Positions 20,820-30,528 of a DNA stretch of 42,970 nt are shown here, in pieces. Under the pieces are notes generated by a model that saw only the letters and a program-made list of their open reading frames with translations, was not told where the DNA came from and did no database searches. Position 1 is the first letter of the stretch. Each line of letters opens with the position of its first letter. This stretch comes from Oligoflexia bacterium (GTDB lineage Bacteria; Bdellovibrionota; Bacteriovoracia; Bacteriovoracales; Bacteriovoracaceae), in the NCBI GenBank assembly GCA_015232015.1, contig JADGAM010000012.1, positions 1 to 42,970 on the forward strand, read 5' to 3'. Made by a program: the position numbers and the translations under genes.

Positions 20820-22439
20820 ATGCTTGGAAATGATAACTATTATTACTACTGTCGAAATATTGTAACATCTAAAGTGTTTATTAAAACAACTCTGATGTTA
20901 TTTTCATTTTTTGTATTATTGTTTTTAGAAAATTCACCAGTATCAGCATCTGATGCAGAAAAAAAATCATCGAAAAATATTACTATGAAAGAAGTGAAAA
21001 TTGATCCAAAATTAAGCGTAGCACACATCCCTGATTTTGAGAGTGAGAGTGAAAGTGATAATGAGGAGAAAATAAGTGAAAAAGACGAAAGCAAGGCCGC
21101 TAGTGGCAGTGGTTGCCAAGATGGCTGTAAAGACGAAAAATCCAGTAGTATTAAAAATAAAATAAAAGAAGTTCAGAAAAATTCTACAGGAAATAGTGAA
21201 CAATTAGTAAGTGATTTAGAAGAAAAAATCACTCCAGAAGCAATTTTAAATGATTTAAAAGTAAATTTAGCTAAGATAGTTGAAAAGAAAGATGTCGATG
21301 ATGATGATCGCACTGTACTTTTGGATTTACTAGAAAAACTAAAAAAGTATGTTTTAATTCCAGATATAAGTAAGATCAATAAACTTGTAACAAAAGATAG
21401 AAAGTTAACAGAATCTGAAAATAAGGAATTAAAAAATATTATTGATAAAAGATTTAAACAAATATGGCCTGATAAGAATTTTAGATTACTTTGGGAAATG
21501 AGTGTTAAGGCACTTGGTGATAAATTTTTAGGTACTAAATTAAGAGAGGCAACTTTACTTGCGGAATACTATACAAAATTGGCCAAGGAGCTACAATATG
21601 CTTCTGAAGGTACTAACTCAGGATGGAAAAAACGTATAGCAAATATAAAAATTAAATTAGATGGATATAAAGTTGCAGGTGTTGAATTAACTAATGATAA
21701 TCAGTCGTGGTCGGGAGTAAAAAAATATATTTATGGAGATCCTGATTCTTCAACGAAGACTAGAGAAATTGGTGCTATAGGGATTTATAAAAAATGGGCG
21801 ACAACAGAGCTAGCTAGACAAGAGCAAAATGAAAAAATTGAAGAGAGACTTAAAATTCAAAGAGATGCTTTAAAGAAGAAAAAAGAACGAATTGCTGATG
21901 GTGAAATTTACTCTAAAAAGTTAATTCAGCAAGCGAAGATACATCATACTCGTTATTTGGAATATTATAATAATATGATGAAAAAATGTAATTATCCTCG
22001 CTATACAAATTATGGTTGTCAAAAAGCATCAGAAGATTTTGAAAAAATGGGTAAAGGTTATCATTTAAGAAGAATGTTTAATCTAGTTGAAATGTCTAAA
22101 AAAGATGCTGAAGCAGAGGCCATCGCAAAAGTGCGACGTGCACGTAATGAATACTTAGCTGATTTTTCATCTGACGATGGAAAGAAAATGGATTACTCAT
22201 TATTTGCCAATGATGAAGAACATGGAGAATATGCAGATAAATTTAATAGGGCCCGTAATGATCGCTCATATGAAAATGCATTTATGTATGACAGTGATAA
22301 TTTAAGATTTAATAATAGTGGAAATGGATATAATTCATTTTCTACTAGAATGCCGGGAGGAATTTCCTATGGTGGTTCAGTAATGGGAGGAGGTTCTTTA
22401 GGTTATGGTTACGGGATGACAGGTGGTGGAACTTTTTAA
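20820..22439 (+). CDS. Exported coiled-coil protein with Gly-rich tail
   Basis: A 539-residue protein from the ATG at 20820, chosen because GAGGG sits 8 bp upstream; an in-frame TTG at 20805 would overlap that site. The signal peptide core is LMLFSFFVLLFLENSPVSA. The mature part begins with a Ser/Glu/Asp-rich acidic region and a small Cys pair (SGCQDGC). Mainly helical, charged segments follow (lysine/glutamate coiled coil around residues 330-360). The last ~35 residues are Gly/Ser/Tyr-rich (GGGSLGYGYGMTGGG), a low-complexity tail. No family recognised. It converges with the GYF/TPR gene, 6 bp away. Confidence 0.75.
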   Translation: MLGNDNYYYYCRNIVTSKVFIKTTLMLFSFFVLLFLENSPVSASDAEKKSSKNITMKEVKIDPKLSVAHIPDFESESESDNEEKISEKDESKAASGSGCQDGCKDEKSSSIKNKIKEVQKNSTGNSEQLVSDLEEKITPEAILNDLKVNLAKIVEKKDVDDDDRTVLLDLLEKLKKYVLIPDISKINKLVTKDRKLTESENKELKNIIDKRFKQIWPDKNFRLLWEMSVKALGDKFLGTKLREATLLAEYYTKLAKELQYASEGTNSGWKKRIANIKIKLDGYKVAGVELTNDNQSWSGVKKYIYGDPDSSTKTREIGAIGIYKKWATTELARQEQNEKIEERLKIQRDALKKKKERIADGEIYSKKLIQQAKIHHTRYLEYYNNMMKKCNYPRYTNYGCQKASEDFEKMGKGYHLRRMFNLVEMSKKDAEAEAIAKVRRARNEYLADFSSDDGKKMDYSLFANDEEHGEYADKFNRARNDRSYENAFMYDSDNLRFNNSGNGYNSFSTRMPGGISYGGSVMGGGSLGYGYGMTGGGTF

Positions 22440-22445
22440 AAAAAT

Positions 22446-25400
22446 TTACTCAAGTTGCTTTATTGCATGTTGAATTTCTGCTTTATCTTTAGCATCAGGA
22501 GCTAGTTCCAAATAAATTTTAAAGGCCTCTATTGCCAGCATTCCTTGACCTAGTAATTTATAAACTTGCCCAATTTTTTTTCTTAATTCAGCATCGTTTG
22601 GTGAGACCTTTGCTGCTTTTAAATATAACTCAAGGGAGGATTCATAACTTCCTTTTGCAAAACTTATTTGTGCTAATCCTACTAATGCCTCAGAACAAGA
22701 TTGATTTATACCTTGTGCTTTTTTATAAGAGTTTAAGGCCTCAACATAATTTTCTTCTTTTATATAAATATCACCTTGTAATAGATAACCAAATTCTGTG
22801 TCTGGATTAAAACTTATTTCTAATTTTGCGTATTTTTTTGCTTCTTCCATATTACCTTTTAAAAGATATATTCTACTAATATAGTATAAAACTTTAGGAT
22901 AACTTTCGAGTCGTTGTTGAACTTCTGAGAATGTATTTAATGCTTCATCTAATTTTCCAATTTGTAATAAATATTGGCCTAAAAACATTCTCATTTCTAA
23001 ATTTCCTGGATCGATAATTAATAGTTTTCTACTGTTTTCAATTATATCCTTTTCTTTATCTTCTAATTTTGCCACTTGAACTAGAAATTCATAAAGACCT
23101 TTGCTTTGTTTTTGAAACTTTTCTAGTCGTTCTTTGTATTCTGTAAATTGTTTAAATTGCCCACTTCGATGATAGTAAATTGCAATTTCCCCATACAGTT
23201 TGGCCTTATCTTCATCCATTAATTCATCTTCATCGGAGACCTTGCTTTCATTATCTTTAATTATTGTACTTAAGTATCCGATAGCAGCATCAGAACTTTC
23301 CATCTCATAAATAATTTTTGCATAAAGAATTTTATAATCAATATTTGCCGGATCAAGGTCCATCATCTTGGAAAGCATTTCTTTGGCCCTATCGAATTTG
23401 TTTAATTTATAATAAATTAGCGCCAAATAATAATAATCTTTATCATTAAGAGGATCTTTAGTTATTGAGTCTGTTAACCATTTTATTGCATCTAAATATT
23501 TCCCTGATTTATAATATAAATATCCCATCACTGATAAATACCTGGTACTTTCCCTGGAATCAGTTTGCGCTAAATTGCTCATAACATTTTTTGCATCATT
23601 AAATTTATAAGCATCTATATAAGTTTTTGTTAATACAAAACTAATTTCACGAACTAATTTATGAGATGAACTTAATTCAGAAAGTGTGGTTAATGCTTCA
23701 GAAAAATAACCTCGTTCAGATTGTAATTGTGATAAAAATATTTTTGCGGTGATATTACTCTCTGACAAATCAGAAGCATCGATGGCATATGAAAATGCTT
23801 TGTCCCAGTTATATTCTGCCTTTGCTTCTTTGGACTTTTTTAACATGCCTAGAATTTTACTATCTAAAATTAAGCTGTTGGCATTTTTATCGTTTTTGGA
23901 TGTCTCGAGTGATGATAATCTTGATCTAAGTTCTACTGATTCATTTAATGATAAGGCCATATTAAAAAGGGCCATTGCCACTTTGGTATTTTTTTGAGTT
24001 GTGGCCAATATTCCAGAATATTCAAGATATTTGGCATAAAATACTCCAGAATATTCTGCCTTTAATTCTTGGATTATTATTAAAATCTTTTTTAATGTTA
24101 TATAATCTTCTTTATACAACAATATTTTTGAATACTCTAAAAGTAATGCCACAGAGTCTGGATATTTTTTATTTGCTTCTATTAAAAGTTTTTCTGCTAA
24201 TTCATAATTATTTTCTAACATTGCATAGTTTGCTAAAGTTATGTAAAGCGCCTGAGGTTTATCAGGCTGTTTTTCAAGCATAGCATTTAATTTTTTAGCT
24301 AATCCTAATTTTTCGGCCCTAATTGCTACATCAAAATAAGTAATAAAAAACCTTAACTGCATTTTGCCTTTTTCATTAGCATACTTGAATCGATTTAAAG
24401 TATTTATGGCGGCGGAATATTTCTTATAATAAGCATAGAAAAGTGCAGTTCCTATGGCCATGTTTTCATCTCGAAGAGATTTAATTTGGCCCTCTTTAAT
24501 TAATTTAAAGATTACATTTCCTGCCTTTTCCCTATAATTTGAAATAGATTCTTCTATTATTTCTCCACTTTTAGTTTTGGTTTGTTTTTTTATATTTGCA
24601 ATGTGTGGAAGAAGTTCTGCGTAAGTTAATATTAGTAGGCCCAGAGTTTTACTATCTCGTTGTGCCTCAAGTGATGCCCTATAAAAATTTGCGGCCATCA
24701 ATTTATCTGGATAAGTGTATTTACTTGCAGATTTTTTTGCTTTTTCTAAATTTTCTTCTGCTATTTTTTCACTAGCAGTATCTTTTGATTGTGGATAACT
24801 AATATTAGGATTTACAGGTATAATTGATTCATCTTTAGAATCATTTTCAAAATTTAAATAATATAAAATGGCAATAAAAATTGTTACCATTGTTAAACTT
24901 AATGTTTTTTTTGTGGCCTTTTTATTCTTTAATGTGGTTTCTTCATCGGTTTTTAATGGATCTTTATTGGAATTTTTAGAACCACTTACTTTTTTCTCCA
25001 TCAACTCATCAACATTACGTAATTCCTCGTGTTCCTTCAATTCCCTTAAGGCCTCTTCTTCGAGTTTTTTTAATTCATCCTTTGATAGTGCTTCATTTAA
25101 GTTTATAATTTTTGTGGTTGCGGAAAAATCTACTTCATTTTCTTTTTTCTTTAATGTCTCCAATTCTTTCGCTTTTCTTTTTTCTTCTTCTTCTTTTAAA
25201 TGGTTTTGTTTTTCTTCTTCTTGTTTTTGTTTTATTAATTCTAATTCTTTTTTTAACTTTGCTTGTGCTAACGCTGAAGAGGCAATGACAATTGTTTTAT
25301 CTATATTTTCTTGTTGAGCAGAATCTTTTAATAAGGCCTTTACTGATTTTGCATTAACTATTACTGTAGCACTTACAATTTCTTCATTATTTTTTTCTGA

Positions 25401-26156
25401 AGATTTTTCTAAATTTTCATTTTTTTCAAAATCCAACGCATCTGCATCTATATCATTGATATCGCTACTTTGAGTTGCAGTAGTAATACAAGAACTATTA
25501 GATGTATAAGCTTCAGTGGATGTTTCTGCTATTGTTGATGTAGTTGTATTTTGATTATTTAGTGATGCAAGATCAGATATACTTGTAACAAATGAATTGG
25601 TGGCATTTGTTGATAAGCTTTTTTCTGGTGATTCATTACGTTCATTTAAATCTTTTAATAATAGATCTGTTGTATCAGTTTTTTCACCTCGCATTCTACG
25701 TTCAATTCGTTCTTTATAATTATATTCTTTTACAACATTTTTAATTTTCTTAGTTTCATTTATTGTTTGCTTATTATTATTGTCAATTTTTTCTTGTAAA
25801 ACGACACTACTATTTTCTGAATTAGCATGAATAATACTCTGGTTGTCCTCAGCTTTTGGAGAAACATACTTTTCTCTAAATTTCCCTATTTCTGAAAATA
25901 CCCTTGTTCTATTATCTGTGTCTTCAGCAATATCTTCATTATCAAGGGAATTAACTGATATTCGATCTTTATCGATTTTTTTTAAAAATGGTTTTATTTC
26001 ATCAAATTCTTTTATAGATTTCCATGATCCATTTGGAAATATTTGACATTCTTCCTCACCTTCAACATAAGATTTTTCAAATAACTCTTTTATTTGTTCT
26101 AGAATTAAAGGTCCAATTATGCGACCACTAGTCATTTTTATTCTATATTTATTCAC
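22446..26156 (-). CDS. Bitopic membrane protein: cytoplasmic GYF-like domain plus large periplasmic TPR array
   Basis: About 1236 residues. The N-terminal ~60 residues (KMTSGRIIGPLILEQIKEL ... CQIFPNGSWKSI) resemble a GYF_2 domain, a small proline-motif or signalling module. A ~350-residue Ser/Glu/Lys-rich, partly coiled-coil region follows, then one transmembrane helix near residue 420-438 (TMVTIFIAILYYLNF). Some 800 residues of tandem TPRs come after that (for example ALNSYKKAQGINQSCSEALV). GTG at 26156 is preferred because GGGGGAAGG abuts it and the GYF domain begins just after; GTG at 26198 and ATG at 26135 are alternatives. It follows the complex-I-like cluster on the same strand after ~97 bp. 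Function unknown; probably a scaffold linking cytoplasm and periplasm. Confidence 0.82.
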   Translation of the reverse strand: MNKYRIKMTSGRIIGPLILEQIKELFEKSYVEGEEECQIFPNGSWKSIKEFDEIKPFLKKIDKDRISVNSLDNEDIAEDTDNRTRVFSEIGKFREKYVSPKAEDNQSIIHANSENSSVVLQEKIDNNNKQTINETKKIKNVVKEYNYKERIERRMRGEKTDTTDLLLKDLNERNESPEKSLSTNATNSFVTSISDLASLNNQNTTTSTIAETSTEAYTSNSSCITTATQSSDINDIDADALDFEKNENLEKSSEKNNEEIVSATVIVNAKSVKALLKDSAQQENIDKTIVIASSALAQAKLKKELELIKQKQEEEKQNHLKEEEEKRKAKELETLKKKENEVDFSATTKIINLNEALSKDELKKLEEEALRELKEHEELRNVDELMEKKVSGSKNSNKDPLKTDEETTLKNKKATKKTLSLTMVTIFIAILYYLNFENDSKDESIIPVNPNISYPQSKDTASEKIAEENLEKAKKSASKYTYPDKLMAANFYRASLEAQRDSKTLGLLILTYAELLPHIANIKKQTKTKSGEIIEESISNYREKAGNVIFKLIKEGQIKSLRDENMAIGTALFYAYYKKYSAAINTLNRFKYANEKGKMQLRFFITYFDVAIRAEKLGLAKKLNAMLEKQPDKPQALYITLANYAMLENNYELAEKLLIEANKKYPDSVALLLEYSKILLYKEDYITLKKILIIIQELKAEYSGVFYAKYLEYSGILATTQKNTKVAMALFNMALSLNESVELRSRLSSLETSKNDKNANSLILDSKILGMLKKSKEAKAEYNWDKAFSYAIDASDLSESNITAKIFLSQLQSERGYFSEALTTLSELSSSHKLVREISFVLTKTYIDAYKFNDAKNVMSNLAQTDSRESTRYLSVMGYLYYKSGKYLDAIKWLTDSITKDPLNDKDYYYLALIYYKLNKFDRAKEMLSKMMDLDPANIDYKILYAKIIYEMESSDAAIGYLSTIIKDNESKVSDEDELMDEDKAKLYGEIAIYYHRSGQFKQFTEYKERLEKFQKQSKGLYEFLVQVAKLEDKEKDIIENSRKLLIIDPGNLEMRMFLGQYLLQIGKLDEALNTFSEVQQRLESYPKVLYYISRIYLLKGNMEEAKKYAKLEISFNPDTEFGYLLQGDIYIKEENYVEALNSYKKAQGINQSCSEALVGLAQISFAKGSYESSLELYLKAAKVSPNDAELRKKIGQVYKLLGQGMLAIEAFKIYLELAPDAKDKAEIQHAIKQLE

Positions 26157-26253
26157 CCTTCCCCCGTTAACTAAGCAAACCTTCACAATTAGGGCCACGC
26201 TTTTTCCCTGTTTTACCTCTGAACACTGTAACTGTAAGGTTATTTTTGAAAGG

Positions 26254-27051
26254 TTACTTAGCTTTCATTATATTATATTTGCTTTTATTTAAAGAAAAAA
26301 TAAAAAACAGCAATAAAAGGAGATAGTATAATGGAGTAAAAAGCATTAATTTACTTGAAAAAATTTTTGAAATTAATAAAATAAAAATTATAAAAAAACT
26401 ATTACTTAAACTACGTAAATCGTACAATTTGTATTTTATATTGGTAGCACCTGTTATTCTTAAAATTACGTAGAAGATGTTAATGATCAAAAAGAAAAAA
26501 ATGATGTTAAATAGATAATTTTGATTATTGTTATTAAATTTTAAAAAAATGCTATTAACTATTATTAATAGACCTAAACTTATAGAGGATTCAATACAAC
26601 CTATTCTTAGTGACATTTTGCTTTGAAAATAATTTTGGATGAAAGTCTTATTCTTATTATAAAAAGGAATTGTGCCTGTATGAGCAAAGAGTGTTATTAT
26701 TGTGAAGACTGTTATTATATTAAGAATAATAGGGTTAAGTTCAAAGGAAGAAGTATTAACTTTATTAAATTGAAAAGAGGATTCTGTTAAGTTCGTTCCA
26801 TAAAGAAAAATATAAAATATAACTATTATTGTAAGAGACAAAAGAGATATAATGTTGGTTTTTATAATATGAAGTGAATTTTTAATTGAAATAAAATCAA
26901 CAAAACTATCCAAACTAACATTTGATATTTTAATTATTAGACCTATCAATATATGTGTTATTAATAATACATACACAATGAAAATATTATTTGAATAAAA
27001 AAACAATATTAGAGTAATTAATGTGTAAAGAAAAATACTTATAAAAAGCAC
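26254..27051 (-). CDS. Polytopic membrane protein ending the complex-I-like cluster
   Basis: A 265-residue, very hydrophobic protein with roughly seven to eight membrane segments and few charges. The GTG start lies 2 bp after the stop of the NuoL-like ORF, so it is clearly part of the same transcription unit. Near residues 125-160, HTGTIPFYNKNKTFIQNYFQ followed by a hydrophobic helix faintly recalls the loop and helix preceding TM7 in antiporter-like NuoL/M/N subunits (normally PFHxWLPDAH), which could make it a truncated antiporter-like subunit. That resemblance is weak. Otherwise unrecognised. Confidence 0.65.
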   Translation of the reverse strand: MLFISIFLYTLITLILFFYSNNIFIVYVLLITHILIGLIIKISNVSLDSFVDFISIKNSLHIIKTNIISLLSLTIIVIFYIFLYGTNLTESSFQFNKVNTSSFELNPIILNIITVFTIITLFAHTGTIPFYNKNKTFIQNYFQSKMSLRIGCIESSISLGLLIIVNSIFLKFNNNNQNYLFNIIFFFLIINIFYVILRITGATNIKYKLYDLRSLSNSFFIIFILLISKIFSSKLMLFTPLYYLLLLLFFIFSLNKSKYNIMKAK

Positions 27052-27053
27052 AA

Positions 27054-28640
27054 TTATTCCTCATTAAAAAAAAGCTGAAGTGATAAAAAAATATTTCCAA
27101 TAAAAGTTCGAAAATTCTTTAAAATGATCAACAGGAATTTTATAAAAAAGCTAGTTTGATTTGCTAGTTTAATTAGAAACTTTTCTAAATTAAACCCTCT
27201 ATTTTCTAATAAATTTATTCTATATATAATTTTATTTTTTACATATTCAATTTCTTTAAAGAACTGATAACTTTTATCAATATTAAATACTCTAATAATA
27301 ATTAAAGTAGTTGAAATGATAAGATAAAGGGTAAGTTCGGTAATTAAAATATTATAATGCCCCATTTGTAAGCTCGATGCTTTTCCATTTGTTATAAAAA
27401 TCATTTTCCAAATATCAATTACTCCTAAAGAGAGTAAGACAAATGCAAAAATGATTATTGCCACTATAGAATATGAAAAGCTGTGAATATTTTTAGTTAG
27501 AGGCCGTTTTAAAAGGCCTCTAACCTGTTTTTCTTGATGAAGATCTTTGGATTTTTTAAAAATTATTAAATATAAATCAATAAATTTATATAAAATTATA
27601 ATTTCAAGAAGAAGAAGCACACATAAAAGATAAGATCCTGATTCAAAATAATAAGCAGAGTTACTATAAAAAAACCACCTTACTTTTTCTTTTATTTCAA
27701 AAATTGCAGAAAAAGGAAGTGTAATAGTATTAATAAAAATTATTATTAAGAATAACATAGAAACAATATTTTTGTTTGATAATTGAATGAATGAAATGTG
27801 CAGATTTAGATCTTTTTCTTTAAGATAGAGATATAAATATGCTTGAAAAAGTATAAAAGACATTGTGGAAATTATAAGAGTAAAGCTATCAATATGAAAA
27901 TTACAACCAAGAATTATAAGAACCCAACTAAAATTAATACCCATAACATTTTGTAATAAAATTTTTATTTCAGTTTTAGCAAAAAAACACATAGTAAATT
28001 TTATAAGATTTATTAAACCGAATATTAAAATTAATTTTAAAAAAGAATCAAAGTTAGATAAAAGTAATGAAAATTTATAGAACACATTAATTGCCGCTAA
28101 GAATAGGATTGAAGAATAAAAAAATGAAACTTCTGCGTATTTATTAGAAGATATTGTTTTAATGCCTCCATAAAACGGTGATAAGTTTAATGTTTGAATA
28201 AAGAAAAAAACTAGAGGTATTGTTCCTAGATAAAAAAATGAATTATTTATACTTATTGTTCCGGCCAGAGAGAGATCCAGTGTATTAAAAAAGTATCCAT
28301 AGGAAAAAAGAAAAATACTAAGGAAGAAAAGACCGGCAATGTTATCGGTTAGGCATATTTTTATTTCATTATCGCTCAAGAATAAATTAATTAATTTTAT
28401 TATGAAGTAAATCATTAATGTAAATAAAGAAAAAAGCAACAAAATATTTTTAGTAAAAATTTGCACCGTAATTAGCAAACATAATATAAAGATAAAGTTA
28501 ATACTTTTCTTTTTACCCAGAGACATTGGCGTAATTTTCCAAATAAGTGGAATAAAAGATAAAAGAACTATATTGGTAATAAATGCAAGTAAAAAGTTAT
28601 TGCCGTCAAACAGAAAAAAATTATAGTAATTTTCACTCAT
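27054..28640 (-). CDS. NuoL-like antiporter-type subunit of a divergent complex-I-like membrane arm
   Basis: A 528-residue multi-pass protein. The most family-like stretch is LILIFGLINLIKFTMCFFAK then TEIKILLQNVMG (about residues 200-235), which corresponds to the NuoL TM8 region LVQTDIKRVLAYSTMSQIG. An NILLLFSLFTLMIYF segment (65-79) aligns with the TM5 region NLLVLLIGWELVGLASY; the essential Glu position is Thr74. Only two membrane segments precede it instead of four, suggesting a shortened N-terminus. The C-terminal ~90 residues contain a long amphipathic helix (IEYVKNKIIYRINLLENRGF), as in the NuoL lateral helix. The start overlaps the NuoK-like stop by 4 bp. Identification is by eye and moderate. 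Confidence 0.72.
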   Translation of the reverse strand: MSENYYNFFLFDGNNFLLAFITNIVLLSFIPLIWKITPMSLGKKKSINFIFILCLLITVQIFTKNILLLFSLFTLMIYFIIKLINLFLSDNEIKICLTDNIAGLFFLSIFLFSYGYFFNTLDLSLAGTISINNSFFYLGTIPLVFFFIQTLNLSPFYGGIKTISSNKYAEVSFFYSSILFLAAINVFYKFSLLLSNFDSFLKLILIFGLINLIKFTMCFFAKTEIKILLQNVMGINFSWVLIILGCNFHIDSFTLIISTMSFILFQAYLYLYLKEKDLNLHISFIQLSNKNIVSMLFLIIIFINTITLPFSAIFEIKEKVRWFFYSNSAYYFESGSYLLCVLLLLEIIILYKFIDLYLIIFKKSKDLHQEKQVRGLLKRPLTKNIHSFSYSIVAIIIFAFVLLSLGVIDIWKMIFITNGKASSLQMGHYNILITELTLYLIISTTLIIIRVFNIDKSYQFFKEIEYVKNKIIYRINLLENRGFNLEKFLIKLANQTSFFIKFLLIILKNFRTFIGNIFLSLQLFFNEE

Positions 28641-28942
28641 TTATTACCTCTGTTCTCTCGAAATTTACTAAAAAAAGAGTAATTGTCAAAAGTAGAAATA
28701 AACCAAGCAAAAAGTATAGTCAGTACAATTAATTCTAAAATTAATCCTATAATTATGAATAAGAAAAACCACACAGTAGTTTTTAAAAAAAATAGAGTTA
28801 TAATTAATAAATTAAAAGAACAAAAAATAAGAGATATCGAAGTGAATGAAGATAATAGATCTCTTTTTGTGTAAATAAGAAAAACAGCAATGAAAAATAA
28901 AATTATTGAGATAATTGAAAAGTCTATTATTTTCATATTCAT
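28637..28942 (-). CDS. NuoK-like subunit
   Basis: 101 residues with three membrane helices, the size and layout of NuoK/MrpC. TM2 reads LLSSFTSISLIFCSFNLLII, matching the NuoK pattern LLRVLMGIELMLNAVNLLLV but with Ser37 in place of the conserved Glu36. TM3 reads IIGLILELIVLTILFAWF and keeps a Glu (Glu70) at the place of the conserved E. coli Glu72. The start overlaps the preceding NuoJ-like stop (ATGA) and the stop overlaps the NuoL-like start, the standard J-K-L order of nuo operons. A second, fused NuoK-like domain exists at 33794-34549. Confidence 0.75.
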   Translation of the reverse strand: MNMKIIDFSIISIILFFIAVFLIYTKRDLLSSFTSISLIFCSFNLLIITLFFLKTTVWFFLFIIIGLILELIVLTILFAWFISTFDNYSFFSKFRENRGNK

Positions 28943-29484
28943 TCTCTCGATCTTTCTCTCGATTGTTTTATCTCAAAGAGAAGCGTTGTTAGGATAAAAG
29001 TTAATAAAACAACTGAAATAATAAATAAACTATATATAATAATAGGTTCATTAATATTTAGGTTATTTATGTTTGTTTGCTGAATAGAGATTTTGGCGGG
29101 TTTATTTAAAATTGCAATAAAGGCATAAATAAGATTTTGCCATTCCTTTCTTGAAAAATTAATTAATAAATACAATATGGTCATCGATAATATAATTATT
29201 TTAAAAATCTTGAAATTATATTTCTTTGATGAAGGTAGATTGTTATTGTATGAAGGTAAATAAGGTTGTTCTTTTGCAATAATAAAACCTTGAAGTGAAA
29301 TTAGAATTCCTGTGAAAAATTGTATTACAGCAATTAAATGAAGTCCACAAAGATACATTTTAATTGAAATGATTAAAAAAATAAGTGAAAGAGAAATTAT
29401 TTTTGATATAGGTATTTTAGTTAAAGCAACATTTAGGCCCAACAATAAAACAATAGAATAACAAAAAATTGAAATAGGCTCCAT
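28939..29484 (-). CDS. NuoJ-like subunit
   Basis: 181 residues from the ATG at 29484. That start overlaps the NuoH-like stop by one base (TAATG) and matches where NuoJ begins; an upstream in-frame ATG at 29559 would overlap nuoH-like coding by 76 bp and is less likely. Four to five helices are predicted. IVLLLGLNVALTKIPISKII followed by LCGLHLIAVIQFFTGILIS corresponds to the NuoJ pattern with ARNPVHSAL then L.GAEFLAVVQVLVYAGAV. The C-terminus has the usual last helix and ends Arg/Glu-rich. Order H-J-K-L is that of nuo operons, without the Fe-S subunit gene nuoI that normally lies between H and J. Confidence 0.75.
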   Translation of the reverse strand: MEPISIFCYSIVLLLGLNVALTKIPISKIISLSLIFLIISIKMYLCGLHLIAVIQFFTGILISLQGFIIAKEQPYLPSYNNNLPSSKKYNFKIFKIIILSMTILYLLINFSRKEWQNLIYAFIAILNKPAKISIQQTNINNLNINEPIIIYSLFIISVVLLTFILTTLLFEIKQSRERSRE

Positions 29485-30281
29485 TAGACCACCAAATAGT
29501 ATTTTAAAAGCATAATAACTATTAGATTTATCAAACTCAAAGGAAAAAACAATTTCCAACTAAGTAAAAAAATTTCATTAGTTGAAAATTTTAATAATTT
29601 TCTTTGAATTAAGAAAAAGATAATTAAAATACAAAATATTTTTATAAGGATATTAAAAATTATTATAATTGCACTCTCTATGCCTGTTATTGAGTTAATC
29701 GAAAAAGTAAATGGTAGTAAATGAGTGGCACCACCGAAAAATAAATTAATACCAACTATGAATGCAACAATAAAGTAAATATGATTAATCCATTTTCTTC
29801 CCTTAGTTTCAGAGCTAGTTGCATCATCAATATTAAAAGGAAATTTCATAGAGGAGATATAAATGGAAATAAAATAAGCAATTCCAGTAATAGGAGTGAG
29901 AAAGATTCCCCATTTATTAAATATTCCAATACCACTGCTGATGTTTTGGTTTTGTAAAAAAACAATATTTTCTATATTACTATCTTGAAAGATAAAAAAT
30001 ATTGAAATAAAAGATATTATTAAAACTAATTGTGAATTTTGGAATGATTCCAGTATGTTTTTTTGATTATCCTTAGATCGTAGATTTAATTCATATAAAC
30101 AAATTTTTAAAAAACAATTTATTGTTAAAAAAGCATATATCAAAATTAAACTGTGAGGAATCGTAATTAAGGGAGATAATTTATCGTTGTTATTAAAGTG
30201 GAAAAAGGGCAAAAATAAAAGTGGAGCTAAGGCACTTAAAAGATACAAAATATAAAGTATAATATTTAAAAATAAATTCAT
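29484..30281 (-). CDS. NuoH-like subunit, shortened
   Basis: 265 residues against the usual ~320. Similarity to NuoH is in the second half: a helix followed by MKFPFNIDDATSSETKGRKW, equivalent to the quinone-site loop RTPFDLPEAESELVAG; then LFFGGATHLLPF like LFLGGW; then a late helix with LIQRKLLKFSTNEIFLLSWK, like the R-x-R-xDQLxxxxWK region, and FFPLSLINL. The N-terminal GPN-type loop that lines the quinone chamber is not found, and acidic residues in the central loop are only partly kept. No NuoB/D/I partner that would form a quinone site is encoded nearby, so quinone chemistry is doubtful. Confidence 0.68.
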   Translation of the reverse strand: MNLFLNIILYILYLLSALAPLLFLPFFHFNNNDKLSPLITIPHSLILIYAFLTINCFLKICLYELNLRSKDNQKNILESFQNSQLVLIISFISIFFIFQDSNIENIVFLQNQNISSGIGIFNKWGIFLTPITGIAYFISIYISSMKFPFNIDDATSSETKGRKWINHIYFIVAFIVGINLFFGGATHLLPFTFSINSITGIESAIIIIFNILIKIFCILIIFFLIQRKLLKFSTNEIFLLSWKLFFPLSLINLIVIMLLKYYLVV

Positions 30282-30286
30282 TACTT

Positions 30287-30526
30287 TTATTTCTCACTAA
30301 AACGTTTTAATAAGTAAAATAGTATTAAAAAATAGGAAAAAAGTTGAATTACTAATAATGTAATAATGTTTAGTAGCAATTTATTTTTGATTTCATTAGA
30401 AATATTAAGAAAGTTGGAGGATTCACTACTGTAACAATAAATAAGAGGAAGCAATAATAAAATCCAACAGAAAATCAAAGAAAAAATTGCATATAGTTTA
30501 TATTTTTTATTTTGTGTAAATCTCAA
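30287..30526 (-). CDS. Small two-helix membrane protein in complex-I-like cluster
   Basis: 79 residues, two predicted membrane helices (about 12-31 and 49-72), basic at both ends. The start is TTG at 30526, supported by GAGG 6 bp upstream; it begins 2 bp after the NuoN-like stop and ends 5 bp before the NuoH-like start, so it is embedded in the unit. The position before nuoH-like would suit a reduced NuoA, but the acidic IFDIEVVF-type NuoA signature is absent. Not otherwise recognised. Confidence 0.62.
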   Translation of the reverse strand: MRFTQNKKYKLYAIFSLIFCWILLLLPLIYCYSSESSNFLNISNEIKNKLLLNIITLLVIQLFSYFLILFYLLKRFSEK

Positions 30527-30528
30527 AT

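Noticed and set aside
24868-25317. 149-aa Phe/Ser-rich open frame on the plus strand
   Set aside because: Shadow of the Lys/Glu-rich coiled-coil part of the GYF/TPR gene on the other strand.
29484-29559. ATG at 29559 as start of the NuoJ-like gene
   Set aside because: It would overlap the NuoH-like coding sequence by 76 bp; the ATG at 29484 overlaps the stop by one base and matches the family's N-terminus.
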